The notes under the pieces: model-generated
Databases searched by the model: none
Seen by the model: the letters and a program-made list of their open reading frames with translations, nothing else
What the model was told of the DNA's origin: nothing
NCBI GenBank assembly: GCA_021808105.1
Contig: JAKBCC010000033.1
Span: forward strand, 1-33,908
DNA from: Planctomycetota bacterium
GTDB taxonomy: Bacteria; Planctomycetota; Phycisphaerae; WQYP01
DNA: 33,908 nucleotides
Direction: 5' to 3'
Shown: piece by piece, positions 15,784 to 24,212 of the stretch
Position numbering within the stretch: the first letter of the stretch is position 1
Layout of the letters: every line of letters starts with the position of its first letter
Made by a program: the position numbers and the translations under genes

Positions 15784-17777
15784 AGCCACTGCTTTCATTT
15801 TTGCGCCGCCGCAACAACCAACCCACCGCTTCGTCCCGGAGTGCGGCGGGGGTCGGCTCAGCTTTTACACCCACCGATTCAGAATCCGAGTTGGATCATA
15901 AGCCCATCGACCGCAAGGTTCTCCGCGGCGTGCTGGGTTGGATGCGGCCTTATCGCAATGCCTATATTCTGACTACGGTTGTGGGCACGGCGGTGAATTT
16001 GCTGGAAATGATCACGCCGCGCTATATGCAGCAACTGGTGGATACCGATATTCCCGGTAAACATCAAAATATCTTTACATCTATTATTATTAATATGATC
16101 GGCCGGTTCAACGCCGGCACCGCAACAACCTTGGCCCATCTGGATCGCCGGGAGTTGGCGTATTGCAATATCACATCCACCATCGCCGTCTGGGCTTTAA
16201 CCATGACAGCCGCCCTGCTGCTGCAGCGTTTGGGAATCTATTACACCACGCTGATCGGGCAGAAAGTAATTTTCAACCTGCGCCGCGCCGTATTCGCGCA
16301 TTTGCAGGAACTCTCCATGAACTTTTACGACAAAACCCGTTTTGGGCGCATTCTCACCCGCGGCACCAGTGATATTGATTCCATGTCCAATTTTATTGTC
16401 TGGGGGATCAATACCGCTTTTTCCAACCTGACCATGATGCTCATCGCCGCCGTGATTATCATGCTGATGGACTGGCGCATGGGGCTGGCGGTATTGTGGC
16501 TGGGGCCGGTGCTTTATCTGATGAATAATGTCTACCGCCGGAAAGTGGGCGTGGCCTGGCGCATGACGCGCGAAGGCTACACGCGTGTGAGCACCAACCT
16601 GGCGGAAAATATTTCCGGCATGCGCGTGGTGACCGCCTTTAACCGCCAGAATCAGAATCTGGATGTGTTTAATGATCTGCAAACCACCAACACAACCAAT
16701 AACATGCGCGCTGCCTATATCAACGGCATCTATCAACCGCTGCTGGGCGTCGTGGGGTTTCTGGGGAAAGTCATTATCCTGCTGTTTGGTGCCTGGCTGG
16801 TTTTTCATACGGCCAATGGACCGCCAAACCAGCGATTCAAGGTGGGGCAGCTCGTGGCACTGTATGTTTACTGGGACTGGTTTATGGGGCCGGTCATTAA
16901 CTTCGGCAATTTTTACAATGACACGATGATGGCCATGGCGTGCGCGGAACGTGTTCAGAATCTGCTGGCGGAAAAGCCGCAGGTCACCGATGAGCCCGAT
17001 GCTCTGGTGCTTCCGGAAATCCGCGGGTCTGTGCGCTTTGAGCATGTAACCTTCGGCTATGATCCGGCTAAGCCCGTGCTGCATGATATTAATTTTGAAG
17101 CCCGGCCCGGACAAACCATCGCTCTGGTGGGACAGACCGGTTGCGGCAAATCAACAGTCATCAGCCTGATTTGTCGATTTTATCAGCCGCAGCAGGGCCG
17201 AATTCTCATGGATGGTTATGATCTGCGGAAAATTCATGGTCAAAGCCTGCATCGCCAGACCGGCATTGTCTCCCAGAATAATTTCCTCTTCACCGGCACC
17301 GTCATGGACAACATCCGCTATACCCGCCCGGATGCGACCGATCAGCAGGTTTATAACGCCGCCCGACAACTCGGTTGCTACGACATCCTGGCGCGGCTGA
17401 AGGACGGTTTCCAGACCGATGTAGGAGAGCGCGGCGGATCACTGAGCCTGGGCCAGCGGCAACTGGTCTGCTTTTGTCGGGCGTTTCTTGCCAACCCGCG
17501 CATTTTAATTCTCGACGAAGCCACCAGCGCCATTGACACGCAAACCGAATTGCTGATTCAAAACGCTCTGGAACGCCTGGTGGAAAACCGCACCACCTTT
17601 ATTGTGGCCCATCGCCTGAGCACCATCATTGGCGCGCATCAGGTGCTGGTGCTGGATCACGGCCGCATGGCTGAACACGGCACCCACCAGAGCCTGCTGG
17701 AACGTAACGGCCAATACGCCCGGCTCTATTATGAATTTACCCACGGCCACGACACCCCGCCGCATCTGGCTCCTTAG
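15780..17777 (+). CDS. ABC exporter half-transporter B (catalytic Walker B, variant signature)
   Basis: 665 residues: a hydrophilic N-terminus of about 50 residues, a six-helix membrane domain, and a nucleotide-binding domain. Walker A is GQTGCGKS (451-458), the Q-loop GIVSQNNFLF, Walker B ILILDEATSAID with catalytic Glu580, and the H-loop IVAHRLS. The signature is LSLGQ (555-559) instead of LSGGQ. Together with half-transporter A this gives one consensus ATP site (Walker motifs of B with LSGGQ of A) and one degenerate site (Walker B Asp of A with LSLGQ of B). That is the arrangement of heterodimeric exporters such as BmrCD and TM287/288. The four-base ATGA overlap supports coupled translation. 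A cytoplasmic loop near residue 90-130 is longer than usual. Confidence 0.9.
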   Translation: MKPLLSFLRRRNNQPTASSRSAAGVGSAFTPTDSESELDHKPIDRKVLRGVLGWMRPYRNAYILTTVVGTAVNLLEMITPRYMQQLVDTDIPGKHQNIFTSIIINMIGRFNAGTATTLAHLDRRELAYCNITSTIAVWALTMTAALLLQRLGIYYTTLIGQKVIFNLRRAVFAHLQELSMNFYDKTRFGRILTRGTSDIDSMSNFIVWGINTAFSNLTMMLIAAVIIMLMDWRMGLAVLWLGPVLYLMNNVYRRKVGVAWRMTREGYTRVSTNLAENISGMRVVTAFNRQNQNLDVFNDLQTTNTTNNMRAAYINGIYQPLLGVVGFLGKVIILLFGAWLVFHTANGPPNQRFKVGQLVALYVYWDWFMGPVINFGNFYNDTMMAMACAERVQNLLAEKPQVTDEPDALVLPEIRGSVRFEHVTFGYDPAKPVLHDINFEARPGQTIALVGQTGCGKSTVISLICRFYQPQQGRILMDGYDLRKIHGQSLHRQTGIVSQNNFLFTGTVMDNIRYTRPDATDQQVYNAARQLGCYDILARLKDGFQTDVGERGGSLSLGQRQLVCFCRAFLANPRILILDEATSAIDTQTELLIQNALERLVENRTTFIVAHRLSTIIGAHQVLVLDHGRMAEHGTHQSLLERNGQYARLYYEFTHGHDTPPHLAP

Positions 17778-17800
17778 GTTTCCATGGAACTCCGAAAATT

Positions 17801-17848
17801 AAAGGTACCTGACACCTTTGTTTCAAAATAAAGGTGTCAGGTACCTTT
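17801..17848. terminator. Perfect 19-bp inverted repeat formed by two copies of the dispersed repeat
   Basis: The arms aaaggtacctgacaccttt (17801-17819) and aaaggtgtcaggtaccttt (17830-17848) pair without mismatch around a ten-base loop, and three more T residues follow. Both arms are exact copies of the unit found three times at 648-828. Placed 23 bases after the ABC operon stop, it probably ends that transcript. Confidence 0.8.
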
Positions 17849-17950
17849 TTTCACCTTGGACTGTGCACCGTGCGTTGTGATTATCGAAAACAGATGCTCA
17901 AATGTTTTGGGACGCAAAAAATCTTCCCGCGCGTAAAAATTTCTCAAGTT

Positions 17951-17982
17951 TTGCGTGCAGCCGGCCCGGCAAACGCTATAAT
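17951..17982 (+). promoter_or_regulatory. Possible sigma-70-type promoter for the UVR-motif gene
   Basis: A perfect -10 hexamer TATAAT is at 17977-17982. The best upstream match, TTGCGT at 17951-17956, is 20 bases away, longer than ideal. The position, 46 bases before the start codon, is reasonable. Confidence 0.4.
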
Positions 17983-18028
17983 CTCAATTAGAGCAGTGAG
18001 GGTGGTGTTACTTTACGGGAGGTGCAAC

Positions 18029-18934
18029 ATGCGGCGCTGGCCAAAAAATCCGGACAATGTGGATATTTCTTCCGCTCTCTCCGGCTGGAGTTTTGAACCC
18101 GGACAAGTCAACGTTCGCATTATCCGCGGGCGCGATGGCAAACCAAAAATTCAGTTACGGCTGGATCTGGGACTGCTGCAAATGGAAGTCAGCGGCCGCC
18201 CGGACGGCAGGCGTCCGCACAAACATGCGTCGGAACTGGATTATCAACTTCATCGCCTGAAAAAGCACCGCGAAACCAGCGGCGAAGAAAAAGATTTTCA
18301 GCTTACGCGCCGCGAATGCCAGGTGCTGCGCGAAGAATCCGCCATGTTTTATCACCGCTACTTAAGCCTGTTTGTGCTGGGGCAATATGACGGCGTCGTG
18401 CGCGACACGCGCCATAATATCGGGGTGCTTAACCTGTGCCATAAATTTGGCCCCACCGACCAGGACCGCGAAATTCTCGAACAGTATCGCCCCTATATTA
18501 TCATGATGGAAGGGCGCGCCCGCGCCTGTGCTGCTCTGCGGGATGGCTATACCAACACGGCTATCGCTTTTCTCCGCGGCACCTTGCGCAATGTGATCCA
18601 TACCTATGGCAACCCCGCAGCCAAAGAATCTCCGGAAGCTCTGATCCTGGCAGATATGATCCATGACATTCGTCGGCAGTTGCCGCCGGACCCGCGCGAG
18701 GAACTTAATAACCTGCTGAAAAAAGCCGTGGCGGGTGAAAAATATGAGGAAGCGGCGCAATTGCGGGATCAGCTTATGGCCCTGCACACCGCCGGGGCGG
18801 TCATGGTGGCTAAACCCGCCGTGCGAACCATCACCGCCAAACGCCGCGCCGCCGCGCCCCGGAAATCCCGTCGCAAAGTGACACCGGATTCACAAGCTCA
18901 AGACCATTCCACCAAGGATCCCGGTTCAGTCTGA
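18029..18934 (+). CDS. UVR-motif (UvrB/UvrC-like) protein of unknown function
   Basis: 301 residues from the ATG at 18029, which has GGGAGGTG six bases upstream; a longer frame from 17834 begins inside the repeat and is not credible. The C-terminal part has the UVR helical hairpin ELNNLLKKAVAGEKYEEAAQLRDQL, also seen in UvrB, UvrC and McsA. The N-terminal domain (residues 10-75: ALSGWSFEPGQVNVRIIRGRDG, KIQLRLDLGLLQMEVSGRPDG) and the helical middle region with tetratricopeptide-like character are ones I associate with planctomycete genomes but cannot name. The tail is very basic (TAKRRAAAPRKSRRK), suggesting nucleic-acid contact. It is not UvrB or UvrC: no helicase or nuclease motifs. A role in protein or nucleic-acid interaction is inference. 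Confidence 0.78.
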   Translation: MRRWPKNPDNVDISSALSGWSFEPGQVNVRIIRGRDGKPKIQLRLDLGLLQMEVSGRPDGRRPHKHASELDYQLHRLKKHRETSGEEKDFQLTRRECQVLREESAMFYHRYLSLFVLGQYDGVVRDTRHNIGVLNLCHKFGPTDQDREILEQYRPYIIMMEGRARACAALRDGYTNTAIAFLRGTLRNVIHTYGNPAAKESPEALILADMIHDIRRQLPPDPREELNNLLKKAVAGEKYEEAAQLRDQLMALHTAGAVMVAKPAVRTITAKRRAAAPRKSRRKVTPDSQAQDHSTKDPGSV

Positions 18935-19086
18935 CTCGGCCTGACCCTGCTTGAATCTTGACACGCGGCACGGCGCGTGTTACGGTTCCGGATTGTACGG
19001 ACGGCTTTGGGCGGAGAAATCGTATCATGCCTGCTGCTGATTCAGCGGGCCGATCCGCCCTTCATCGCATCGGAGATACAGGATTT

Positions 19087-20136
19087 ATGGTTAAGCGGCA
19101 AAAACGCGTGGTTCTGTCCCTGCTGGGTTCGGCGGGTTTATTTTTAACCCAGTTAGCTTCCGCGGCGGCCCCGCCTTTGCCACCGCCCAGCCGCGGCACG
19201 CCTACCGCATCCGACCAGACTGAAATTGCTGCATTTGTACAATATTATGCCCAGCAAATGTCCTCCTCCGTGCACCGTCGGGATATGGTTCGCGCCCGCC
19301 GCAGGCTTCTGGCTCCTCTGCTATCTACCACCAATCCCCCCTCGGCTGAATTTACCTACGATTTCGGCACGCAAGTCGCCAATGATTTTACCGCTCTGTT
19401 ATCCAACAAAAACACCGCTCTGAATGCCGCCATCACCGTCGGCTCAATTAATGACATCAGCATGCAGGCTCCCCTGCAGGCCGCCTTGACCAATGCCAGT
19501 CCCGCGGTTCGCTACTGGGGCGCCAAAGGAATGGGCAATATTTCCTCCGCCCTGATGTCCATCGGGCCGGCCTACCAGCAGGCCGTTGCGGCCGTTCAGC
19601 AGGCCCTGGCCGTTGAAAAAGATCCGCTCGTTGCCGGGGAAATGAGTACTGTTTTATTGGCGCAGAATCCTATTCCATCCGGCTTATCTGATCTCATCGC
19701 CAAAGCGATTGCCCGCAGTATTGCTGGATATCAGGATGTTGTACCGACCAATCTGGATATCACCAGCAGTCTGACGGCGGACCTGACGCAGGCAGCCCAG
19801 CATGGCTCAACATTGACCGACCCGCAAAAACTCGCAGCCATGAATACCTTATCCGTGCTGATGAGCGATACCGCCCAATATCTAAGCGCCGGATTACTGG
19901 ACCGTAAACAGACACTTTCCGCCTTTAACGCCATCAGCAACGCCTCTGCGGCCATGAATGCCATTACCGGTACAACTAATTTTTCTCTCTCCGGTCTTAA
20001 TGCGCAAAGCAACCCGGCCGCCATTCTTCTGGCGGTCAATGCGATTACCGGTTCCCAGGGGCAGGCGGGCGCAGTGCAGAAGCTTTTTCCAAAAATTCCT
20101 ATCCCGCACAGGATTTCCGCTCTGCAAACCCATTAA
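19087..20136 (+). CDS. Secreted hypothetical protein, alpha-helical (HEAT-like)
   Basis: About 349 residues. The N-terminus KRQKRVVLSLLGSAGLFL followed by LASAAAPP is a typical signal peptide, so export is predicted; this chooses the ATG at 19087 over the longer frame from 18958. After a proline-rich linker the mature part is helical and rich in alanine, serine and asparagine. Segments such as LQAALTNASPAVRYWGAKGMGNISSAL suggest HEAT/armadillo-like repeats. I do not recognise a family or catalytic motif. The gene ends twelve bases before aroA, so the two are probably co-transcribed, though no shared function is evident. The ribosome site is modest (GGAG eleven bases, AGGA three bases upstream). 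Confidence 0.68.
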   Translation: MVKRQKRVVLSLLGSAGLFLTQLASAAAPPLPPPSRGTPTASDQTEIAAFVQYYAQQMSSSVHRRDMVRARRRLLAPLLSTTNPPSAEFTYDFGTQVANDFTALLSNKNTALNAAITVGSINDISMQAPLQAALTNASPAVRYWGAKGMGNISSALMSIGPAYQQAVAAVQQALAVEKDPLVAGEMSTVLLAQNPIPSGLSDLIAKAIARSIAGYQDVVPTNLDITSSLTADLTQAAQHGSTLTDPQKLAAMNTLSVLMSDTAQYLSAGLLDRKQTLSAFNAISNASAAMNAITGTTNFSLSGLNAQSNPAAILLAVNAITGSQGQAGAVQKLFPKIPIPHRISALQTH

Positions 20137-20148
20137 TCCGGCGGTTTC

Positions 20149-21492
20149 ATGCGAAGCGTTGTTGCACTTATGCCCGAACGAATGCCTGACTTCATTACCC
20201 TCAGTCCGCCGGGACGGCCCTTCAAGGCATCTCCCCGTATTGCCGGCAGCAAAAGTATTACCAATCGGGCGTTACCTCTGGCGGCTATGGCATACGGAAA
20301 AAGCACACTTACCGGCGTGCTGTTCGCCGATGACACGTTGCGGATGATTGAAGCTCTGCAAAAGCTGGGATTTGATCTAAGCGTTGATAAACCGGGAAAA
20401 AGTATTTCGATCGAAGGCTTAGGCTCAAAGATTCCCAACGCCTCCGCTGAATTATTTTGCGGTAATTCCGGCACCACCCTTCGCTTTCTTGCGGCACTGT
20501 GCGCTGCTGGTGATGGGCATTATCTGCTTGATGGCGTGGAACGCATGAGGCAACGGCCAATCGGTGAACTTGTTGAGGCGCTGCGCGCACTTGGCGCAGC
20601 TGCCGATTACACCGGCGAATCGGGCTACCCGCCGGTTCGTGTCGGCGGGGGAATTTCAGGCGGTACTTGCCGGTTCTCCGCCAGCCAGAGCAGCCAATAT
20701 ATTTCAGCCATTCTCATGGCCGCGCCCCTGGCCCGCAACGCTGTGAACATGGAATTAATCGGTCCGGTCACCAGTGAGCCGTATGTCCGCATGACACTAT
20801 CTATGATGCAGCAGTTTGGCATCACCTGCCGAACCCTCCGCACCGCCGACAATTCTGCTGCCAATCGTGTAATTCATATTCCGCACGGCAGCGGTTACCA
20901 GGCCCGGCAATATGCCATTGAACCCGACGCCAGCAATGCCAGTTATTTCCTCGCCGCTGCGGCTATTTGTCCGGGAGCACACGTGACAATCCACGGCTTA
21001 GGTCGGGATTCTCTGCAGGGCGATGTTCTGTTTGCCGATGTGTTGCGGCAAATGGGTGCCAACATGATGATGGAATCTGATGCTATTCATTTAAGCGGAA
21101 GTCGTAATCTCACGGGCATTACCGTCAATATGAATGGGATTCCGGATATGGTTCAAACGCTGGCTGTGGTGGCGCTATTTGCGCAGGGGCCTACACGGAT
21201 TTTCAACGTCGGAAATTTGCGGGTAAAGGAAACGGATCGTCTGGCCGCCCTGGAAAAAGAATTGACTAAACTCGGTGCCGCGGTATCCACGACTGCCGAC
21301 AGCATAGTCATTGATCCGCCGACCAAACCGCAGGGTGCCCGCATTTGTACGTATGATGATCACCGCATGGCCATGGCCTTTGCGGTGGCCGGCACCCGTA
21401 TTGCGGGCGTGGAAATTGAAAATCCGCAGTGTGCGGCCAAGACGTATCCTGAATTCTTTCAGGACTTTCAGGCCTGTATTTACAGCCCGTAG
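20149..21492 (+). CDS. aroA: 3-phosphoshikimate 1-carboxyvinyltransferase (EPSP synthase)
   Basis: Joins phosphoenolpyruvate to shikimate 3-phosphate in the aromatic amino acid pathway; cytoplasmic. 447 residues, normal length. Signatures: IAGSKSITNRALPLAAMA, GNSGTTLRFLAAL, MRQRPIGELVEAL, SASQSSQYISAILMAAPL, EPDASNASYFLAAAAI, NLRVKETDRL and DHRMAMAFAVAG, with PQCAAKTYPEFFQDF at the C-terminus. The start is uncertain: the ATG at 20149 has only a weak GGCGG ahead, and ATG at 20170 or 20182 could serve. Its last 13 bases overlap, on the opposite strand, the small basic-protein gene at 21480-21596. Confidence 0.96.
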   Translation: MRSVVALMPERMPDFITLSPPGRPFKASPRIAGSKSITNRALPLAAMAYGKSTLTGVLFADDTLRMIEALQKLGFDLSVDKPGKSISIEGLGSKIPNASAELFCGNSGTTLRFLAALCAAGDGHYLLDGVERMRQRPIGELVEALRALGAAADYTGESGYPPVRVGGGISGGTCRFSASQSSQYISAILMAAPLARNAVNMELIGPVTSEPYVRMTLSMMQQFGITCRTLRTADNSAANRVIHIPHGSGYQARQYAIEPDASNASYFLAAAAICPGAHVTIHGLGRDSLQGDVLFADVLRQMGANMMMESDAIHLSGSRNLTGITVNMNGIPDMVQTLAVVALFAQGPTRIFNVGNLRVKETDRLAALEKELTKLGAAVSTTADSIVIDPPTKPQGARICTYDDHRMAMAFAVAGTRIAGVEIENPQCAAKTYPEFFQDFQACIYSP

Positions 21493-21596
21493 TTCTTGGC
21501 GCTCCAGCCCTTAATGCGACCGCGGCTGGGCTTGCGGCCATGATTAGCAGCCTTGCCGGCCCAACGTAACTTATGATTTCTCTTTTTGCGTGCCAT
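21480..21596 (-). CDS. 38-residue highly basic protein, bL37-like (possible ribosomal protein)
   Basis: A short gene easily missed. The ATG at 21596 has AAGGA seven bases upstream (aaggatcgaaac-ATG). The 38 residues start MARKKRNHKLRW, include AANHGRKPSRGR, and end SAKNYGL. Thirteen are Lys or Arg and none is acidic. The A-N-H-G-[RK]-[KR]-P pattern recalls the C-terminal part of the actinobacterial ribosomal protein bL37 (24 residues, ANHGKRPN, from memory). A short, wholly basic chain with a strong ribosome site and a clean stop is unlikely by chance. It converges with aroA, overlapping its end by 13 bases. Ribosomal placement is inference; it could be another RNA-binding peptide. Confidence 0.78.
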   Translation of the reverse strand: MARKKRNHKLRWAGKAANHGRKPSRGRIKGWSAKNYGL

Positions 21597-21746
21597 GTTT
21601 CGATCCTTAGCGTTTCAACCGTTTAATACCAAATTCAAAGCTCCGCATTATACCCCCCACATCCCAAAACCGCAAAAGCTTGGAAAAGCCTGGAAAAGCC
21701 CCCATTCGTGTTGCCCTTGGCCGCGGCTGGGGATACTGTGGCGGGC

Positions 21747-23270
21747 ATGTCGAATCGCAGGTGGTTTAATTTGTTTTGCGTTCTCGGGGTCGTTCTCGGC
21801 ATTTTGTTTTTGGCACCGGCGCTGCGGGCTGCGGAGCCGGTGAGCCGGGCAGATGTTGCCATAGCTGGTGGTGCCGTTCCGCCTGTCAACTCATGGGCCA
21901 CACTGCACTTGACGCTTCCATCGCTTTCGGGCGGCAATATCACCGTGGAACTTCAGGATCGCCGCGGCGGCCCGATAGTTCGCCGCCGCCTGGCGGTATA
22001 CCGCCGACATATTCGTATGCCGCTACCTTATGTTGCGGGGGCAACTGGTTCGAGCCGTGCGTGGCCGGTGGTGGTCAAACTGTTTCGTGCCGGGAAGATG
22101 CAGCGGGTCATGCAGGTTCATGTTGACCTGCCGGTAGCGCGGGTCGGCGGCGCGGTAATTGTCGGGGTCCCCGGAGCCATGCGATCACAACTTCCCGCAG
22201 TGGCCTTGGCGCTGGGCAAGCCGGTAACGCCGGTGCTTTTATCGCGCCGCCAACTGGCCGCTTCACCGGTGCTCAACTTTGCAACATGCCGCTGGTTATT
22301 GCTTAATCGTGTAACTGCCCGGCAGCTTCCTCGCCGCCGCGTGTCGGCCTTATTAAGTTTGGGAATACGTCTGATCTATCTCGGCACCGCCCCGAACCGC
22401 GTTTTGCCTGCGCCGTTCTGGAGGAACACCGGAAAAACCGCCGCCGTATTGCCGATCTGGAAAACGGTGCGACTCCATGGCTTCTCACACGGGCCGCCGA
22501 TGGTTGTCCCCCATCTTTCCCGTATGCGCTTGCCGGGCCTGCACGCCCCGACATCATGGGAAATAACCGCGTGGGCTATCGGCCCGCTAACCATTATCAT
22601 GCTGATCCTGCTGCGCTGGGCGGTCCCGGGGCAATGGTATCTCATGGCAAGCATCGCCCTCGGTGTGGCGCTGCTTTCCCTGGCCGCCATTTGCTTCCTG
22701 ACCGCGACCACTACACCTGCCCAAACCACATTTCAATGGCAAACCGAATTTCCGGCTGCTCCAGTGCGACTGCGCACGACCATCCGAATTCAGCGCGCGT
22801 TACACGGTTCCAGCCGGGCGGCAACCCATACACGTGGCATCACGCTGCCACTGGCCTGGTCGGCTCGTGCCTGGCTTGCGTTTCACGGGGTTATTACATT
22901 ACATGCCAACACATCCACGCTGGCTTACCGTATTACCCGCCACGTCACCATTCTGGCCTGCCAGACCACTGCCAGTATCCGCCCCAAGCTGCCCGGTGGC
23001 AATATAATTCCGCCCACCGCGCCTTCGGGGGCGTTAGCAGTTCCGCTTCCAAAAAATTACACCGCGCTATTTGCCAGAGGGCAGATTTTTCTTCCCCCGC
23101 ATCCGCACCATGGCCGGGACTTTTATAATTGGCTCAACAGTCAACCCACAAAATTGCAACCCGTGCTGCGCCTGTGGCTGCTGCTGCAATTTAATCCACA
23201 TCGCCGTTATGCACTATGTACCACCGCGAACCGCTTGCACATCATGCCCCTGACGCATCAGACCCACTGA
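21747..23270 (+). CDS. Membrane-anchored hypothetical protein
   Basis: About 507 residues, not recognised. A signal peptide (MSNRRWFNLFCVLGVVLGIL, then FLAPALRAAEP) supports the ATG at 21747 over a TTG at 21708. The region after it (residues 20-270) looks like an extracytoplasmic beta-rich domain (VPPVNSWATLHLTLPSLSGG, ITVELQDRRGGPIVRRRL). Two adjacent membrane segments follow near residues 275-325 (WAIGPLTIIMLILLRWAVPG and YLMASIALGVALLSLAAICF), then a basic, threonine- and histidine-rich C-terminal domain. This domain order recalls large membrane proteins near MoxR/BatA-type operons in planctomycetes, but no such neighbours are here. Its stop is three bases from the stop of the convergent purC. 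Confidence 0.7.
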   Translation: MSNRRWFNLFCVLGVVLGILFLAPALRAAEPVSRADVAIAGGAVPPVNSWATLHLTLPSLSGGNITVELQDRRGGPIVRRRLAVYRRHIRMPLPYVAGATGSSRAWPVVVKLFRAGKMQRVMQVHVDLPVARVGGAVIVGVPGAMRSQLPAVALALGKPVTPVLLSRRQLAASPVLNFATCRWLLLNRVTARQLPRRRVSALLSLGIRLIYLGTAPNRVLPAPFWRNTGKTAAVLPIWKTVRLHGFSHGPPMVVPHLSRMRLPGLHAPTSWEITAWAIGPLTIIMLILLRWAVPGQWYLMASIALGVALLSLAAICFLTATTTPAQTTFQWQTEFPAAPVRLRTTIRIQRALHGSSRAATHTRGITLPLAWSARAWLAFHGVITLHANTSTLAYRITRHVTILACQTTASIRPKLPGGNIIPPTAPSGALAVPLPKNYTALFARGQIFLPPHPHHGRDFYNWLNSQPTKLQPVLRLWLLLQFNPHRRYALCTTANRLHIMPLTHQTH

Positions 23271-23273
23271 CCG

Positions 23274-24212
23274 TTACAAACCCGCCAGGCGCACATCCTG
23301 CTGATCCAGGCAGTGCCTTACCTGATCCACATGGTCGCCCGTGAGTTGTTTAAGGGCCTCCAGATATTTTCGACGTGTTTGCTGAACCACTTCCGCCGGC
23401 AAGGTGGGGCCGGGTGTGCGTTTATTCCAGGTTAATGTTTCCAAATAATTTCTTACATATTGCTTATCAAAACTGATCTGTTCCAGCCCCGGTTTGTAAT
23501 CCACCAGCGGCCAGAAGCGGGAACTGTCCGGTGTAAGGACTTCATCAATAAGAATGGGGCGTCCGGTTTTTGGATCCACGCCAAATTCAAATTTGGTGTC
23601 CGCCACAATCAGACCGTGCAGGCGCGCCGCCTCCGCAGCAAGGTTATAAAGCTTAATGGAGGTGTCGCGTAATTCCACCATCAGGTCGCGTCCGACTTTG
23701 TCACAGGCCTGATCAAACGTGATGCTTTCATCATGGCCCTTTTCGGCCTTGGTCGTGGGCGTGAAAATGGGTGTTGGCAATTGCTGGGACAGCATCAGGC
23801 CATGCGGTAATTTTACGCCGCAGACCGCCCCGGTTTTTTTGTATTCTTTCCAGCCGCCGCCGGCAATATAACCGCGTACCACGCATTCAATAGGTATCAC
23901 GTCAGTTTTACGCACCAGCACCGATCGCCCCGCCAACTGAGCGCGAAATGGCCGCAGCACCGCCGGAAATTCCGCCGGCCGCGTGGCCAGCAGATGGTGC
24001 TTGATATGCGGTGCAAAAAGCCTGAACCAGTAATTGCTCAAGGCCGTGAGGATAATTCCCTTTTCCGGTATGGGCGTAGGTAAAATCACATCAAAAGCGC
24101 TGATGCGATCCGTGGCCACAATCAGCAATTGCGTCCCCAGATCATAAACATCGCGCACCTTGCCGCGCCGCATCGGAATACCCGGAATTTGCGTTTCTAT
24201 AACCGTAGCCAA
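23274..24212 (-). CDS. purC: Phosphoribosylaminoimidazole-succinocarboxamide synthase (SAICAR synthase)
   Basis: Ligates aspartate to CAIR with ATP in purine synthesis; cytoplasmic. 312 residues, the length of the yeast Ade1-like group rather than the shorter E. coli PurC. Signatures: GKVRDVYDLG, IVATDRISAFDVILP, IECVVRGYIAGGGWKEYKKTG, ADTKFEFGVDPKTG and DEVLTPDSSRFWP. The start codon appears to be TTG at 24212 with a weak AGAAGAG upstream; the next in-frame ATG (residue 14) would remove part of the first strand. No other purine gene is adjacent. Confidence 0.95.
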   Translation of the reverse strand: MATVIETQIPGIPMRRGKVRDVYDLGTQLLIVATDRISAFDVILPTPIPEKGIILTALSNYWFRLFAPHIKHHLLATRPAEFPAVLRPFRAQLAGRSVLVRKTDVIPIECVVRGYIAGGGWKEYKKTGAVCGVKLPHGLMLSQQLPTPIFTPTTKAEKGHDESITFDQACDKVGRDLMVELRDTSIKLYNLAAEAARLHGLIVADTKFEFGVDPKTGRPILIDEVLTPDSSRFWPLVDYKPGLEQISFDKQYVRNYLETLTWNKRTPGPTLPAEVVQQTRRKYLEALKQLTGDHVDQVRHCLDQQDVRLAGL

